This document shows, one piece after another, positions 46,222 through 55,742 of a DNA stretch of 64,000 nt (the first letter of the stretch is position 1; every line of letters begins with the position of its first letter). The stretch covers positions 15,089,792 to 15,153,791 of the forward strand of contig NC_079511.1 of assembly GCF_000801105.2 (NCBI RefSeq), written 5' to 3'. Made by a program: the position numbers and the translations under genes. The notes under the pieces are model-generated. The model was given only the letters and a program-made list of their open reading frames with translations, was not told the DNA's origin and did not search any database. This DNA comes from Raphanus sativus. Its lineage: Eukaryota; Streptophyta; Magnoliopsida; Brassicales; Brassicaceae.

Positions 46222-46494
46222 TTAGGGTTCGTTGATTCAAAATCGATTTGGGGGTTTCGAGGGAGGGTTCGAAATTGATATGTGGGTTTCGATTTATGGT
46301 TTGAAATTGTCATGCGGTTTGAAATTGTCATGCGGTTTGTGATTTCTTTTTTACTCGATTAGGGTTCGTTGATTCAAAATCGATTTGGGGGTTTCGAGGG
46401 AGGGTTCGAAATTGATATGTGGGTTTCGATTTATGGTTTGAAATTGTCATGCGGTTTGAAATTGTCATGCGGTTTGTGATTTCTTTTTTACTCG
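46222..46494. repeat. Direct duplication of about 137 bp upstream of the GRF gene
   Basis: The block CGATTAGGGTTCGTTGATTC through TTTTTTACTCGA occurs twice in succession, nearly identical. Each copy also has an inner double of TTGAAATTGTCATGCGG. It lies in the inferred 5' UTR intron (46165-46545) of the GRF gene. Confidence 0.85.
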
Positions 46495-46545
46495 ACTTTG
46501 TGGTTTCTTTACTAACTGTTCATCTTGTTCTCTTTTTTGTTACAG

Positions 46546-47191
46546 ATGGATCCCGGTGAAGATAGAAGTGAGGCAAAGAGGCAACAGCAGCACATGAATA
46601 TGGTGGGATACGTGGCTGATTCTGAGTATGGGATTCCGACGAGGTGTCCCTGTGGTGGGAGGATAATTAACGAGGTGAGGGGGAAGGACCACTACGACAC
46701 TCTTCCTGGCAAGCGGTTCTTCACGTGCATTCACTACGAGGTAAGATGTTCTTCTAGCATATCTGTTTGTGTTTATTTATCTGTTATACTATTTGTTTCT
46801 GATATCTGTTTGTGTTTTTGTTGTCAACAAGGGTGATGGTTTACACTATCGGCAGCCTTGGGTGATTGGTGTCCAGGAGCAACTCGAAATCTTGACTAAG
46901 CGTGTGGAGGAGGCTGAGCAGCTGATCAAGTGGGTGCCGGAGCTCAAACAACAGATTGAGGGACTGGAGGTAAAGTCTTGTCTCTTTTTGTTTGTCATTT
47001 TTTTCTTTAGATTTTATTTTCTCTGTCATATTTTTGTTTTCATTTTATTACTTCACTAACACATTGTCTCTATTTGTTTCCATGTCCAGGCAGAGGTTAA
47101 AGGCCTCACGGGGGTTGTTGATCACCTGAACGCTGAGGTTTATAACCTCACTGTGCAGGTTGGACGCTTGGAGAAGGCCTGCTTCGACTAA
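46546..47191 (+). CDS. GRF-type zinc finger and coiled-coil protein carried by the Harbinger element (3 coding exons, 144 aa)
   Basis: Exons 46546-46740, 46832-46969 and 47090-47191, all phase 0 with GT-AG introns. A non-coding leader exon probably ends at 46164 (TCTCAG/GTTAGT) and splices to the ATG at 46546. The N-terminal half has a GRF-like finger: PTRCPCGGRI, then GKRFFTCIHYE and HYRQPW. The C-terminal half is a heptad-rich coiled coil (EQLEILTKRVEEAEQLI, VGRLEKACFD). It resembles the plant family annotated as At4g04775-like. A role in transposition is not established; DNA or RNA binding and dimerisation are inferences from the domains. Confidence 0.8.
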
Positions 47192-47608
47192 AAACAAAAG
47201 GTAACACTGAACTTGAACTAGAACATTTATTGTAGTTGTTGTGTAATTAACTAGACTTGAACTAGGTATAGTAGAAGTGCAACTGAACTGAAGTAGGTAA
47301 AGTAGATATCGTAGTACAGCTGAACTTGAATTTTTTTCATTAATTGTATTTTGGTTAGTTGCGTAATGAATGGTCGACTTGTTTAAAACTGATTTGATGT
47401 GTATAATGAATGCTCTCTGTGAACTAGTTGTAGTGTAATTAACTATAATGAATTGTTGGTTGTTAGAGTATGTTTAATTTTTTGTCCTTTGAAAGCCAAA
47501 ACTAGTATAAAACATAGGCAATCCTCATCTTAAAACACACAAACCACATCTCAAACACACACAAACTTTAAAACCGCAACCAACTCTGAAAACACATCGC
47601 AAACCAAA

Positions 47609-48340
47609 ATGGATCCTTTTTCCCTAATAGCTTCCCACAACAGTGAAACAATCAACATAGGGTGTTCTGAGGTTCCTAGACCGGTGGAAAGGCGAAAGTG
47701 GACAACCAAGGAAGACGTGGTGCTGATCAGCGCTTGGTTGAACACTAGCAAGGATCCCATAGTGAGTACTGACCAGAAGGCAGGGGCGTTTTGGAAGAGA
47801 ATTGAAGAGTACTTCAATGCTAGCCCTCAGCTCGTTGGCTCCGTTCCTAGACCATGGGGTCAATGTAAGCAGAGGTGGGGAAGAGTGAATGAGCAGGTCA
47901 ACCGGTTTGTCGGAAGCCATGAAACCGCATTGAGGGAGCAAGCGAGTGGCACTAATGAGAATGATGTCATGAAGGCGGCCCATGACATCTTCTTGAATGA
48001 CTATAAAGTCAAGTTCACCATGGAACATTGTTGGAGGGAACTGAGGTTTGATCAAAAATGGAGATCAAACGTTCTCTCCAAAGAAGGTGCGAAGGAGAAA
48101 AGGAAGGACCCTGTGGAGGACGTCGGTGAGGAGGAAGATGTGAGGCCTCCTGGTATAAAGGCAGCCAAACACAAGAAGCACGGGAAAGAAGCAGCTTTTG
48201 ATAAGATAGAGACCATACTAGCTGAGAAAAAATACATTGCCAAACAGAAGCTACTTGAACGCCTGCTAGGCAGAAAAGTTAAGACACTTTCTGATGAAGA
48301 AGTGTGTCTCAAAAAAAAGCTCATAGCTGAAATGCTCTGA
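47609..48340 (+). CDS. Trihelix/Myb-like protein, ORF1-type partner of the Harbinger transposase (243 aa)
   Basis: A single-exon intact frame. The Myb/SANT-like trihelix domain covers about residues 28-110 (RRKWTTKEDVVLISAWLN, FWKRIEEYF, RPWGQCKQRWGRVNEQVNRF). A NAM-associated-type C-terminal region follows, basic then coiled coil (EAAFDKIETILAEKKYIAKQ). Harbinger elements usually encode such a Myb-like protein that binds the ends and brings in the transposase. A TATA-like TATAAAAC lies at 47504. It reads in the same direction as the transposase. Confidence 0.85.
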   Translation: MDPFSLIASHNSETINIGCSEVPRPVERRKWTTKEDVVLISAWLNTSKDPIVSTDQKAGAFWKRIEEYFNASPQLVGSVPRPWGQCKQRWGRVNEQVNRFVGSHETALREQASGTNENDVMKAAHDIFLNDYKVKFTMEHCWRELRFDQKWRSNVLSKEGAKEKRKDPVEDVGEEEDVRPPGIKAAKHKKHGKEAAFDKIETILAEKKYIAKQKLLERLLGRKVKTLSDEEVCLKKKLIAEML

Positions 48341-49077
48341 TTTGGTTAGTTGGTTAATTTTTTTCTTTAATTCTGTTGTTCTGAACTTGTTTGAACCTGT
48401 TCTTTTATACTTCTTTGAATCTGTTCTTTTATACTTGTTTGAACCTCTTCTTTTTTACTTGTCTGAACTTGTGCGAACCTTGTGTTCTTTTATACTTGTG
48501 TTCTTTTATACTTGTTTATTGATTCTGTTGTGTTCTTTTTTTGCAGGTCGCGGTTGCAGGAGGTGGATGCGTGTGGAGGTGGATGCGTGTGGAGGTGGAT
48601 CCTTGTTCAGTCTGTTTGTATTATGAGGCACGGGTAGTAGTGTAGGTCTGTTTCAATCACGGGAAAGTGTAGATTTTGTTTGTTTCTACACTTCTCTTTC
48701 CATAACGGCTTTAAACAATCATGTATGTTTAGTTTATTTCTTCTGTTTTGTACTCACGGGTGTATGTACCCGATATGTCTCTCAATCATGTATGTTTGAC
48801 CCTCACGGGTGAAACCAAAAACTCTATATATAACTATGTCTTTGCTTTCTCTTTGTGCACCAAACTCTCATTTCTCTCATATATCTTTGCTTTCTCTTTG
48901 TGCAACAAACTCTTGCAAGAAGCATATCTCATTGGTCACTTTGCAACAAACTCTGCTCTCCCTTGTCTTTGCCATTCTAGTAACTTTCTCAATTCTTTTT
49001 TTTTCTAACATAAATGTTCACTTTATAACGATAAGTATTAAAATTATAACTATATGTATTAAAATTTCTATAATCAG

Positions 49078-49375
49078 ATAAAAAGTTTAAAGATATAAAA
49101 TTTCTATAAAGATATAAAATTCTATAAAGATATAAAAATTCTATAAAGATATAAAAATTTTATAAAGATATAAAAATTCTTTAAAGATATAAAAATTCTT
49201 TAAAGATATTAAAATTCTATAAAGATATAAAACTTCTTTAAAGATATTAAAATTCTATAAAGATATAAAACTTCTTTAAAGATATTAAAATTCTATAAAG
49301 ATATAAAACATTTTAAATATATAAAATTTCTATAATCATATAAAAATTCTAAAAAGATATAAAATTTCTTCGTTT
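49078..49375. repeat. AT-rich tandem array (about 12 units) upstream of the transposase gene
   Basis: Units of about 20-23 bp of the type TAAAGATATAAAATTCTA, diverging gradually, end about 50 bp before the transposase start codon at 49429. Confidence 0.85.
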
Positions 49376-49428
49376 TGGCATTTGTAGGAAGAAAAAGAGA
49401 AATAAAATTTCGGTGAATTGCTTCAACA

Positions 49429-50709
49429 ATGTCTTCAAGTGAAGAAATCACTTACTCATCAAGTGATGAAGCAGATGAAGCTATAGAAGAAATGGTCGAC
49501 GAAGTAGTTGATAACTACATTGACACAATGGTAAATCAAAAAGCCAAGAGACGAGCTTATATCGAAAGAGAGCGGGAAAGAGGACACAATCAACTATGGA
49601 ACGACTATTTCAACGAAAGTTCAACATACCAACCAGAAATGTTTAGGCGGCGTTTTCGAATGAACAGGCCATTGTTCCTTCGCATTGTCGAACGCCTAAG
49701 CACTAAAGTTCCATACTTTCAGCAAAGAAGAAATGGTCATGGAAGGTACGGGCTATCTGCACTTCAAAAGTGTACGGCAGCTATACGTATGCTCGCATAT
49801 GGTCAATCGGGAGATATGTATGACGAATATCTTCGACTTGGTGAAAGTACTGCACGATTATGTTTGGAAAATTTCACTGATGGGATAATACAATTGTTTG
49901 GCGAAGAGTTTCTAAGAAGACCTACAGCGGAGGACCTCGAACGATTACTCGATATAGGAGAGGTACGCGGGTTTCCAGGGATGATAGGCAGCATCGATTG
50001 TATGCATTGGGAGTGGAAAAACTGCCCAAGGGCTTGGAGAAGGCAGTACGCACGTGGTTCAGGAAAGCCGACAATTGTTTTAGAGGCTGTGGCATCACAA
50101 GATCTTTGGATATGGCACGCATTTTTTGGATTACCGGGCACCCTCAACGATATCAATGTTCTTGATCGATCACCAGTTTTCAAAGACATTGAAGAAGGCC
50201 GAGCACCGAAAGTTAATTTCAAGGTCAACAACCACACTTATCGTATGGCGTACTATCTTACTGACGGAATATATCCCAATTGGGCAGCATTTATCCAATC
50301 CATCTCACTTCCTCAAAGTCCAAAAGCATCACTATTTGCTGAACATCAAGAATCCACCAGAAAAGATGTTGAACGTGCTTTTGGAGTATTGCAATCGAGG
50401 TTTGCAATAGTTAGAAACCCAGCTCTACTATGGGACAAGAAAAAGATAGGAAAGATTATGAGAACTTGTGTCATATTGCACAATATGATAGTAGAGAACG
50501 AACGAAGCGGATACGGTCAAATTGATACATCTGAGTTCGAGACAGGAGAGTCAAGCAGAAGTTCCCAGGTGCAAGGCACAACAAGTTTTAATATCGGTAA
50601 TATCACCCGTGTCATTCGCAATGAGGTTCGGGATTCACAAATACATGCTCGTTTAAAAGCTGATTTAGTTGAAAATATATGGCAAAAATTTGGTAATGTT
50701 GATGAATAA
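49429..50709 (+). CDS. Harbinger transposase (DDE superfamily, HARBI1/ALP1-like), intact, 426 aa
   Basis: A single open frame. An acidic N-terminus (SSSDEADEAIEEMVDE) precedes the helical region with FRRRFRMNRPLFLRIV and YGLSALQKCTAAIRMLAYG. Catalytic residues are seen as MIGSIDCMHWEW (first Asp), GTLNDINVLDRS (second Asp) and RKDVERAFGVLQSRF (Glu). The expected length and all motifs are present without stops, so the protein looks functional. It works with the ORF1 Myb-like protein. Many short open frames on both strands within it are shadows. Confidence 0.92.
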   Translation: MSSSEEITYSSSDEADEAIEEMVDEVVDNYIDTMVNQKAKRRAYIERERERGHNQLWNDYFNESSTYQPEMFRRRFRMNRPLFLRIVERLSTKVPYFQQRRNGHGRYGLSALQKCTAAIRMLAYGQSGDMYDEYLRLGESTARLCLENFTDGIIQLFGEEFLRRPTAEDLERLLDIGEVRGFPGMIGSIDCMHWEWKNCPRAWRRQYARGSGKPTIVLEAVASQDLWIWHAFFGLPGTLNDINVLDRSPVFKDIEEGRAPKVNFKVNNHTYRMAYYLTDGIYPNWAAFIQSISLPQSPKASLFAEHQESTRKDVERAFGVLQSRFAIVRNPALLWDKKKIGKIMRTCVILHNMIVENERSGYGQIDTSEFETGESSRSSQVQGTTSFNIGNITRVIRNEVRDSQIHARLKADLVENIWQKFGNVDE

Positions 50710-51027
50710 TCTTTGTATGTTGGTCAATTGTCAATGTATTGAATAAAAACTTAAAAATAAAAAATTTATGTAATCAATAATCATTGTATTGTATTGAAAA
50801 AAAACTTTTTAAAAATTTACTATATATTTTATTTTATTTATGAATCATCAAAGTATTATAAACCAAAAAAAAAAAAAAATTATTTTATTCCTAAGAACTC
50901 CTTTTTCGGGTTCACTAATGCAGATGCACAATAGATAGAGATTCATCACTGTTCACGGTCCCACCAAAAAAGTAATAAAAAAATCTTATGAACCCCATCA
51001 AGGGGTTCACTAATGCGGATGCCCTAA

Positions 51028-52430
51028 GAGCTTTAAAAATCGCGAGAATTCATGGAAGAAGCCCCAAAAGAAATTTCCTTCAAAGGAAACCTCAGCCAAA
51101 AAATCTGTCTATAAAAACCTTACTTGCCTCAAATGCAATAAGAAAGGTCACACTTCTAAATTATGTCGTTTTATTCGCAAAATCTAGGAACTCAACCTTG
51201 GAGAATAAATTACAAATAAAATATCTAATCTCCTACTAAATGATTCTTTTTCTTCATCTCATGACTCTGATTCATCAATGACTTCGGAAAAAAGCCTTTC
51301 AGGTTGATGAACTAAATAGTTCATCTTCTGATTCAGAGTTCAATGAAAAGAATGTTTATGTTCTTACAAAAGATCAAGAATTACAACTTGAAGTACTAAA
51401 TTTCATTTCTGATCCAAACTTAAAACAAAAATTTCTTGAGAAAATCATTTCTTCTTTAAATGAGAAAGAAGTAAAAAAACACAAAGAGTTTACCAAAATC
51501 CAACATGTTCCAACTTCTTCCAAAACCTCTTATGATCTAACCACAATTCTTAACAAAAGAAAGACAGACACCATGAAAACAACGACACAAGATCTTAGGA
51601 TTGAAATCAAAGAGGTAAAAAACGATCTAAAAATTCTCAAAAAAAAAAACAGAAACGAGATTCTGAGTATTTTTTGCTCAATTATATCTTCTACCAGAGG
51701 TCATCATGATTCTAGTTCAGAAGAACAAGAAAATGATAGCTTAAACAATGAAGATGAAAATCTCAAAGAACAAATTCAATCCCTAGATATGGTCCCAAAT
51801 GATTTCCTTTTCGTTCTAAGAGAAATAACTTCTCGGAAATATAAATTAGAGTTAAACTTCGTATAACATCTAAAGCAGAAGCTTCAATATTAAAATAAAA
51901 TATCCTTATTTAAACTGAATTTGTTCTTACAGATGATATATATCAAAATGTTATCTTAGGAACACCATTTATTAATTTGATTACACCATATAAAGTTATG
52001 GATGATGCAATTTCATTTAAGAATCCAAAATATAAAACTATCCTTTAAATTTTTAGAAACACCAAAGAAGCGAAGCCTAAATCTAATGAAAGCTTGTTCA
52101 ATACAAGAAAACTTTCTAAACTCTTTAATCCACAGTAAAATCTTCTACTTGGAAAATTTAAAATCAGAAATTTTACTCTATAAGACATTAGAAAGCTTAA
52201 ATTCAAAAGAAATAAAAGAAAAATTTTCCAACTTAAATAAATTACTTGAGAAAGAAATTTTCTCAGATTTACCAACTGCTTTTTGGAATCGAAAACAACA
52301 TATTGTTGATTTACTTTATGATGAAAATTTTCTCGAAAAAGAGATTCCCACCAAAGCCCGTCCAATTCAAATGAATGCAGAACTAGAAAAATATTGCAGA
52401 AAAGAAATATCTGAGCTCCTTGATAAATGA
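51028..52430 (+). pseudogene. Pararetroviral zinc knuckle and middle region
   Basis: The segment opens right after the transposon's target duplication. A CCHC knuckle (CLKCNKKGHTSKLC) is readable at about 51123-51170. A Ser/Asp-rich stretch follows, then a Lys-rich segment with coiled-coil character (IEIKEVKNDLKILKKKNRNE, 51600) and a protease-like tail near 51950. The frame at 52002-52430 leads towards RT (PTKARPIQMNAELEKYCRKE). Several stops separate the pieces. Confidence 0.6.
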
Positions 52431-53600
52431 CTAATTTCAAAGTCAAAATCTCCTTGATCTTGTGCTGTTTTTTATGTAAATAAAAATTCTGAAATTAAAA
52501 GAGGAACCCCAAGATTAGTTATTAGTTACAAACCTATAAACACTGCTCTAAAATGGATTAGATATCCAATACCAAAAAAAAAGATTTACTTCAAAGGCTT
52601 TACTCAGTCCACATATTTTCAAATTTTGACCTAAATTCAGGATTTTGGCAAATTCAGATATCTGAAAATAATCGTTATAAAACTGCATTTATTGTCTCTT
52701 TTGGCCAATACCAATGGAATGCCATTTGGTTTTAAAAATACACCTTCTGAATTTCAAAGAATCATGAATGATATATTTTATGACTATTCAAAATTTTGCA
52801 TTGTATATATTGATGATATATTAATATTTTCAAGTTCTATTGATGAACATTTCAAAAATCTCGAGACATTTTACTATGTTGCGAGGAAAAATGGTCTAGT
52901 TGTTTCCAAAACAAAAATGCCCATATTTCAAACTAAGATAAGATTTCTAGGTCACTACATATCACAAGGTATGATAATACTTATTGAAAGATCTTTAGAA
53001 TTTGCAAATAAATTTCCAGACAAAATTATTGATAAAACTCAATTACAAATGTTCCTAGGAAGTCTCATTTATGTTCTAGATTTCTGTCCTAATATTAATA
53101 AGATAGCTAAACCTTTACATAGTCGTCTAAAAAAACCCTGTTCCATGGACAAAAGAACATACCGAAATAGTTCAAAAGATTAAAAAACAGGTCTAGAAAT
53201 CTCATGTCTGCATATTGCAGATCCGGATTTAGAGAAAATCGTAGAAACATACACTTCAGATGTAGGATATGGGGGTATTCTTAAGCAAAAGAATTTAGAT
53301 GGCCGCAAAAGTATTGTCCAGTTTATATCATCACATTGGAATGACACCCAAAAGAACTATTCTACTATCAAAAAAAGAAAATTTAAGTATAGTTTTATGT
53401 ATTCAAAATTTCAAAGCAATCTTTTAAAAAAAAATCTTTTAAGAATTTGCAAAAGTGCTAAAGATGTTTTACAAAAAGATGTAATAAACCTTCCATCAAA
53501 ACAGATTTTTGCGAGGTGGCAAACGATTTTGAGTATTTTCGATTTTAAAATTGAATTCATAAAAGGAGATTCAAACTTTTTTCCAGATTTCTTGACATGA
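52431..53600 (+). pseudogene. Pararetroviral reverse transcriptase and RNase H
   Basis: RT motifs are readable across two frames: RLVISYKPIN, NFDLNSGFWQIQI, MPFGFKNTPSEFQRIM and the active site YIDDILIFS near 52805-52830, then FLGHYISQG. RNase H follows (TYTSDVGYGGILKQK, SIVQFISSHW, IEFIKGDSNFFPDFLT). Frameshifts near 52570 and 52690 and a stop near 53180 break it. Confidence 0.75.
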
Positions 53601-53880
53601 GAATTTCTCCAAAACAGGTACAATGCCTCTAAAGAAGATGTTTGACAAAGGCAAATGAATTTCCTTGGAACCAATCTCAGAAAAACCCGAACCAAAAAAC
53701 ACTCGCCCAAAAACAGAACCCTAGATCTCAGTTACAAAAAAGAGAGCTAAAAATAATAAATATCAACCACCCCAAAATCTCTTCAAACACCAGAGGCTAT
53801 CATGAGTCAAATGTTACAATTACAAAACGCTTTCGAGCTCAGTTTTTCGATATTATTCTTCAACCCTAAATCAATTCGTT

Positions 53881-54540
53881 TACCTTAGCTTACCAGATCA
53901 GGCATGTAACAGAAACGATTGGTTAGATTTATCAACTTAGAATAGACTAGGGCCGAATCTATTCGAATAGGAGAAATAACATTGAAATAGTATAATATAT
54001 GGCACAAAAAAGAGAACTTACAATATTGCAACAGATCTTAACCTAATCGCGATATGAAGGAGATGAGGCTCTGGTCGTTCACGCCGGTCACATTTACGAA
54101 CTCTTCTCACAACCAATTTCACAAGCGGAGATGAGTTTCTCTTTGCAACACACTTCGAGGAGTCGAAGAAACGCAGAGGAGACCGATAGTGCAACTGTGG
54201 AGAAAAAATCGGCGGATTGGAAGAAGGTAAAAATGTTGACGGAAATTTTTCACTTTCTCAAAAATTATCAAAGCAAATTAAAAGAGATAGTGTAATGTTA
54301 ATAGCGTCATGAATCAGTTTCTACAATTAATTTTTTCAGCAGGTTTCGCCAGTTTGGGTTAAGAATAAAATAACAATATTACATAAAATTATATCAGGTG
54401 TATATAATAGCTAGGGTAATTAGCTATCAACCTAATTATGCATTATTGTAGCGTCATAAGGAAAAAACTCTTTTTTGAACTACCAATAAGAAGAAATTAT
54501 TGTGAACTTTTATTGGAATACAGTGAGATTGGTTTTGTAA
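53881..54540. other. Spacer between the viral relic and the TLDc gene
   Basis: No confident gene. 54050-54240 is less AT-rich and could be a remnant of an exon or promoter, but I cannot assign it. Confidence 0.4.
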
Positions 54541-54542
54541 TC

Positions 54543-55351
54543 TTAATACAAAGAAGCAATATAAGGGCTACAAAAGACCAAGACATCGTCAAGAGTAACC
54601 TTACTTTCATCTCCAAAGATAGATTCCTTCCCATCTTTCCTCTTAGCATATGACAAACCCAGTCTTGATTTAGCCATCCTCAAATCACCAATCCCTGAGT
54701 TCGTATCCGGACCCGCAAACCCGCCCATCACAGGAGCTAAAGGAGGTCCAATAAGAAGCCCGTCAGCTCCAAACTGAGGCCCTCCGCGTGCATAATCAAA
54801 CAGCGCCGCCCCACTTCCTCCAACCTTAGAAAGTACGATTGGTTCATCGCTATCGTCTAGCCAATAGAAGAGGAAAGCGTCCAATGTATCGTAATAATCA
54901 TCAGTGCTTCGATAGCCTTCAGGGCTAAATCCGCCAAACTTGAAAGACATGTCTCTGGTGTAGGCTATAATAACACATGGACCTTGGAAATCACAACGTT
55001 CGTGGAACTTTGTTGCACTAAACCCATCGATGCTTGCTTTGTAGCAACATTTTAGTTCTCTTCCTAACAATTAAAAGAATTGCAGACAAAAACACACTTC
55101 TTCACATGGATTCTACAAGTCTCAAAGAATGAAGAATGCATTATATTTATATTACCCTTTAGGAAGGTCTTGTTTACCAACGAAAGAGAGAAAGGAAGTT
55201 GGACGTCGTCATGGTAGACCACTTTCTGTGGCGGTCGGAGATTGTCTAGTTTCTCGCCGGAGTTCCAACCAAACAGACCACTGTACGGACTTCTTCTCTT
55301 CAAGATCTTGACGGTATTTGCTGGGTTTGAGAAAATGGCACACGAAGCCAT
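54543..55351 (-). CDS. TLDc domain protein (2 exons, 238 aa)
   Basis: Exons 55351-55156 and 55063-54543 join in phase across a GT-AG intron. The start [13 protein letters not shown] is chosen because the upstream in-frame ATGs (55408, 55412) lie in an unlikely hydrophobic leader; they cannot be excluded. The N-terminal 60 residues are basic and Ser-rich, like an organelle transit peptide (inference). The TLDc domain covers most of exon 2: [63 protein letters not shown] and [14 protein letters not shown]. TLDc proteins are linked to oxidative-stress resistance, but the biochemical role in plants is unclear. It matches the position of Arabidopsis At1g32520 (from memory). Confidence 0.88.
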
Positions 55352-55742
55352 TTCTTGCAAATAACAGCCACACAACAAAACACAAACATAAAAGCAGACA
55401 GAAAGCATTCATAGTTGTTGTAATCGAGAACTTGTGGATGTCATTGTTTTTACTTACCAGTGTCTAATCCGGTTCAACCAAACCGAACCAAACCGGATTT
55501 TTACTTAATGTTTCCTTCAAATCGAGTTTAAGATAATATTTAACGAGTTTAGGTAGAAAAAGTTTCCATCACGATCGCAATTTTTTTGTACATCGTGCAA
55601 AACCTTTTTCCAAATAAAATAAAATTCCAAGTATAAAAAGCTTTGCCGAAGAAGCTAAGCATTTATTTTTCTTGTACTTGCAAAGTAAAACCTGAAGTTG
55701 TGATGCTCTCTTTGACTCCCAAGAGAGAAGCTATCTCAGTTT

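Larger units (their letters stand above)
45832..51024 (+). mobile_element. PIF/Harbinger transposon, 5193 bp, structurally complete, three genes
   Basis: Terminal inverted repeats GGGCATGTGCATTGAGG (left) and GGGCATCCGCATTAGTG (right end, read inward) are flanked by the 3-bp duplication taa at 45829-45831 and 51025-51027. This is the TWA target preference of the superfamily. It carries, all on the plus strand, a GRF zinc-finger gene (46546-47191), a trihelix/Myb-like gene (47609-48340) and a DDE transposase (49429-50709), none with visible damage. A second TIR-like word (TTCACTAATGCAGATGC) occurs internally at 50914. The left TIR is more diverged from the right than expected for a very young insertion. 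Confidence 0.88.
44230..53880 (+). mobile_element. Endogenous pararetrovirus-like (caulimovirid) sequence, decayed, split by a Harbinger transposon
   Basis: Plus-strand fragments in viral order: an upstream region (44274-45152), a coat-protein-like region (45273-45830), a CCHC zinc knuckle (about 51123-51170), a Lys-rich coiled-coil-like region (51540-51866), a protease-like end (VILGTPFI, about 51950), reverse transcriptase (52430-53180) and RNase H (53190-53600). No integrase or LTRs were found, which points to a pararetrovirus rather than a gypsy element. Many stops and frameshifts interrupt it, so it is a fossil. The genus cannot be assigned from sequence reading. The Harbinger element occupies 45832-51024. 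Confidence 0.7.

Noticed and set aside
49803..50237. 144-codon minus-strand frame
   Set aside because: Antisense shadow of the Harbinger transposase.
54050..54240. A possible exon with less AT-rich sequence
   Set aside because: No frame with recognisable protein and no convincing splice sites; left as unassigned spacer.
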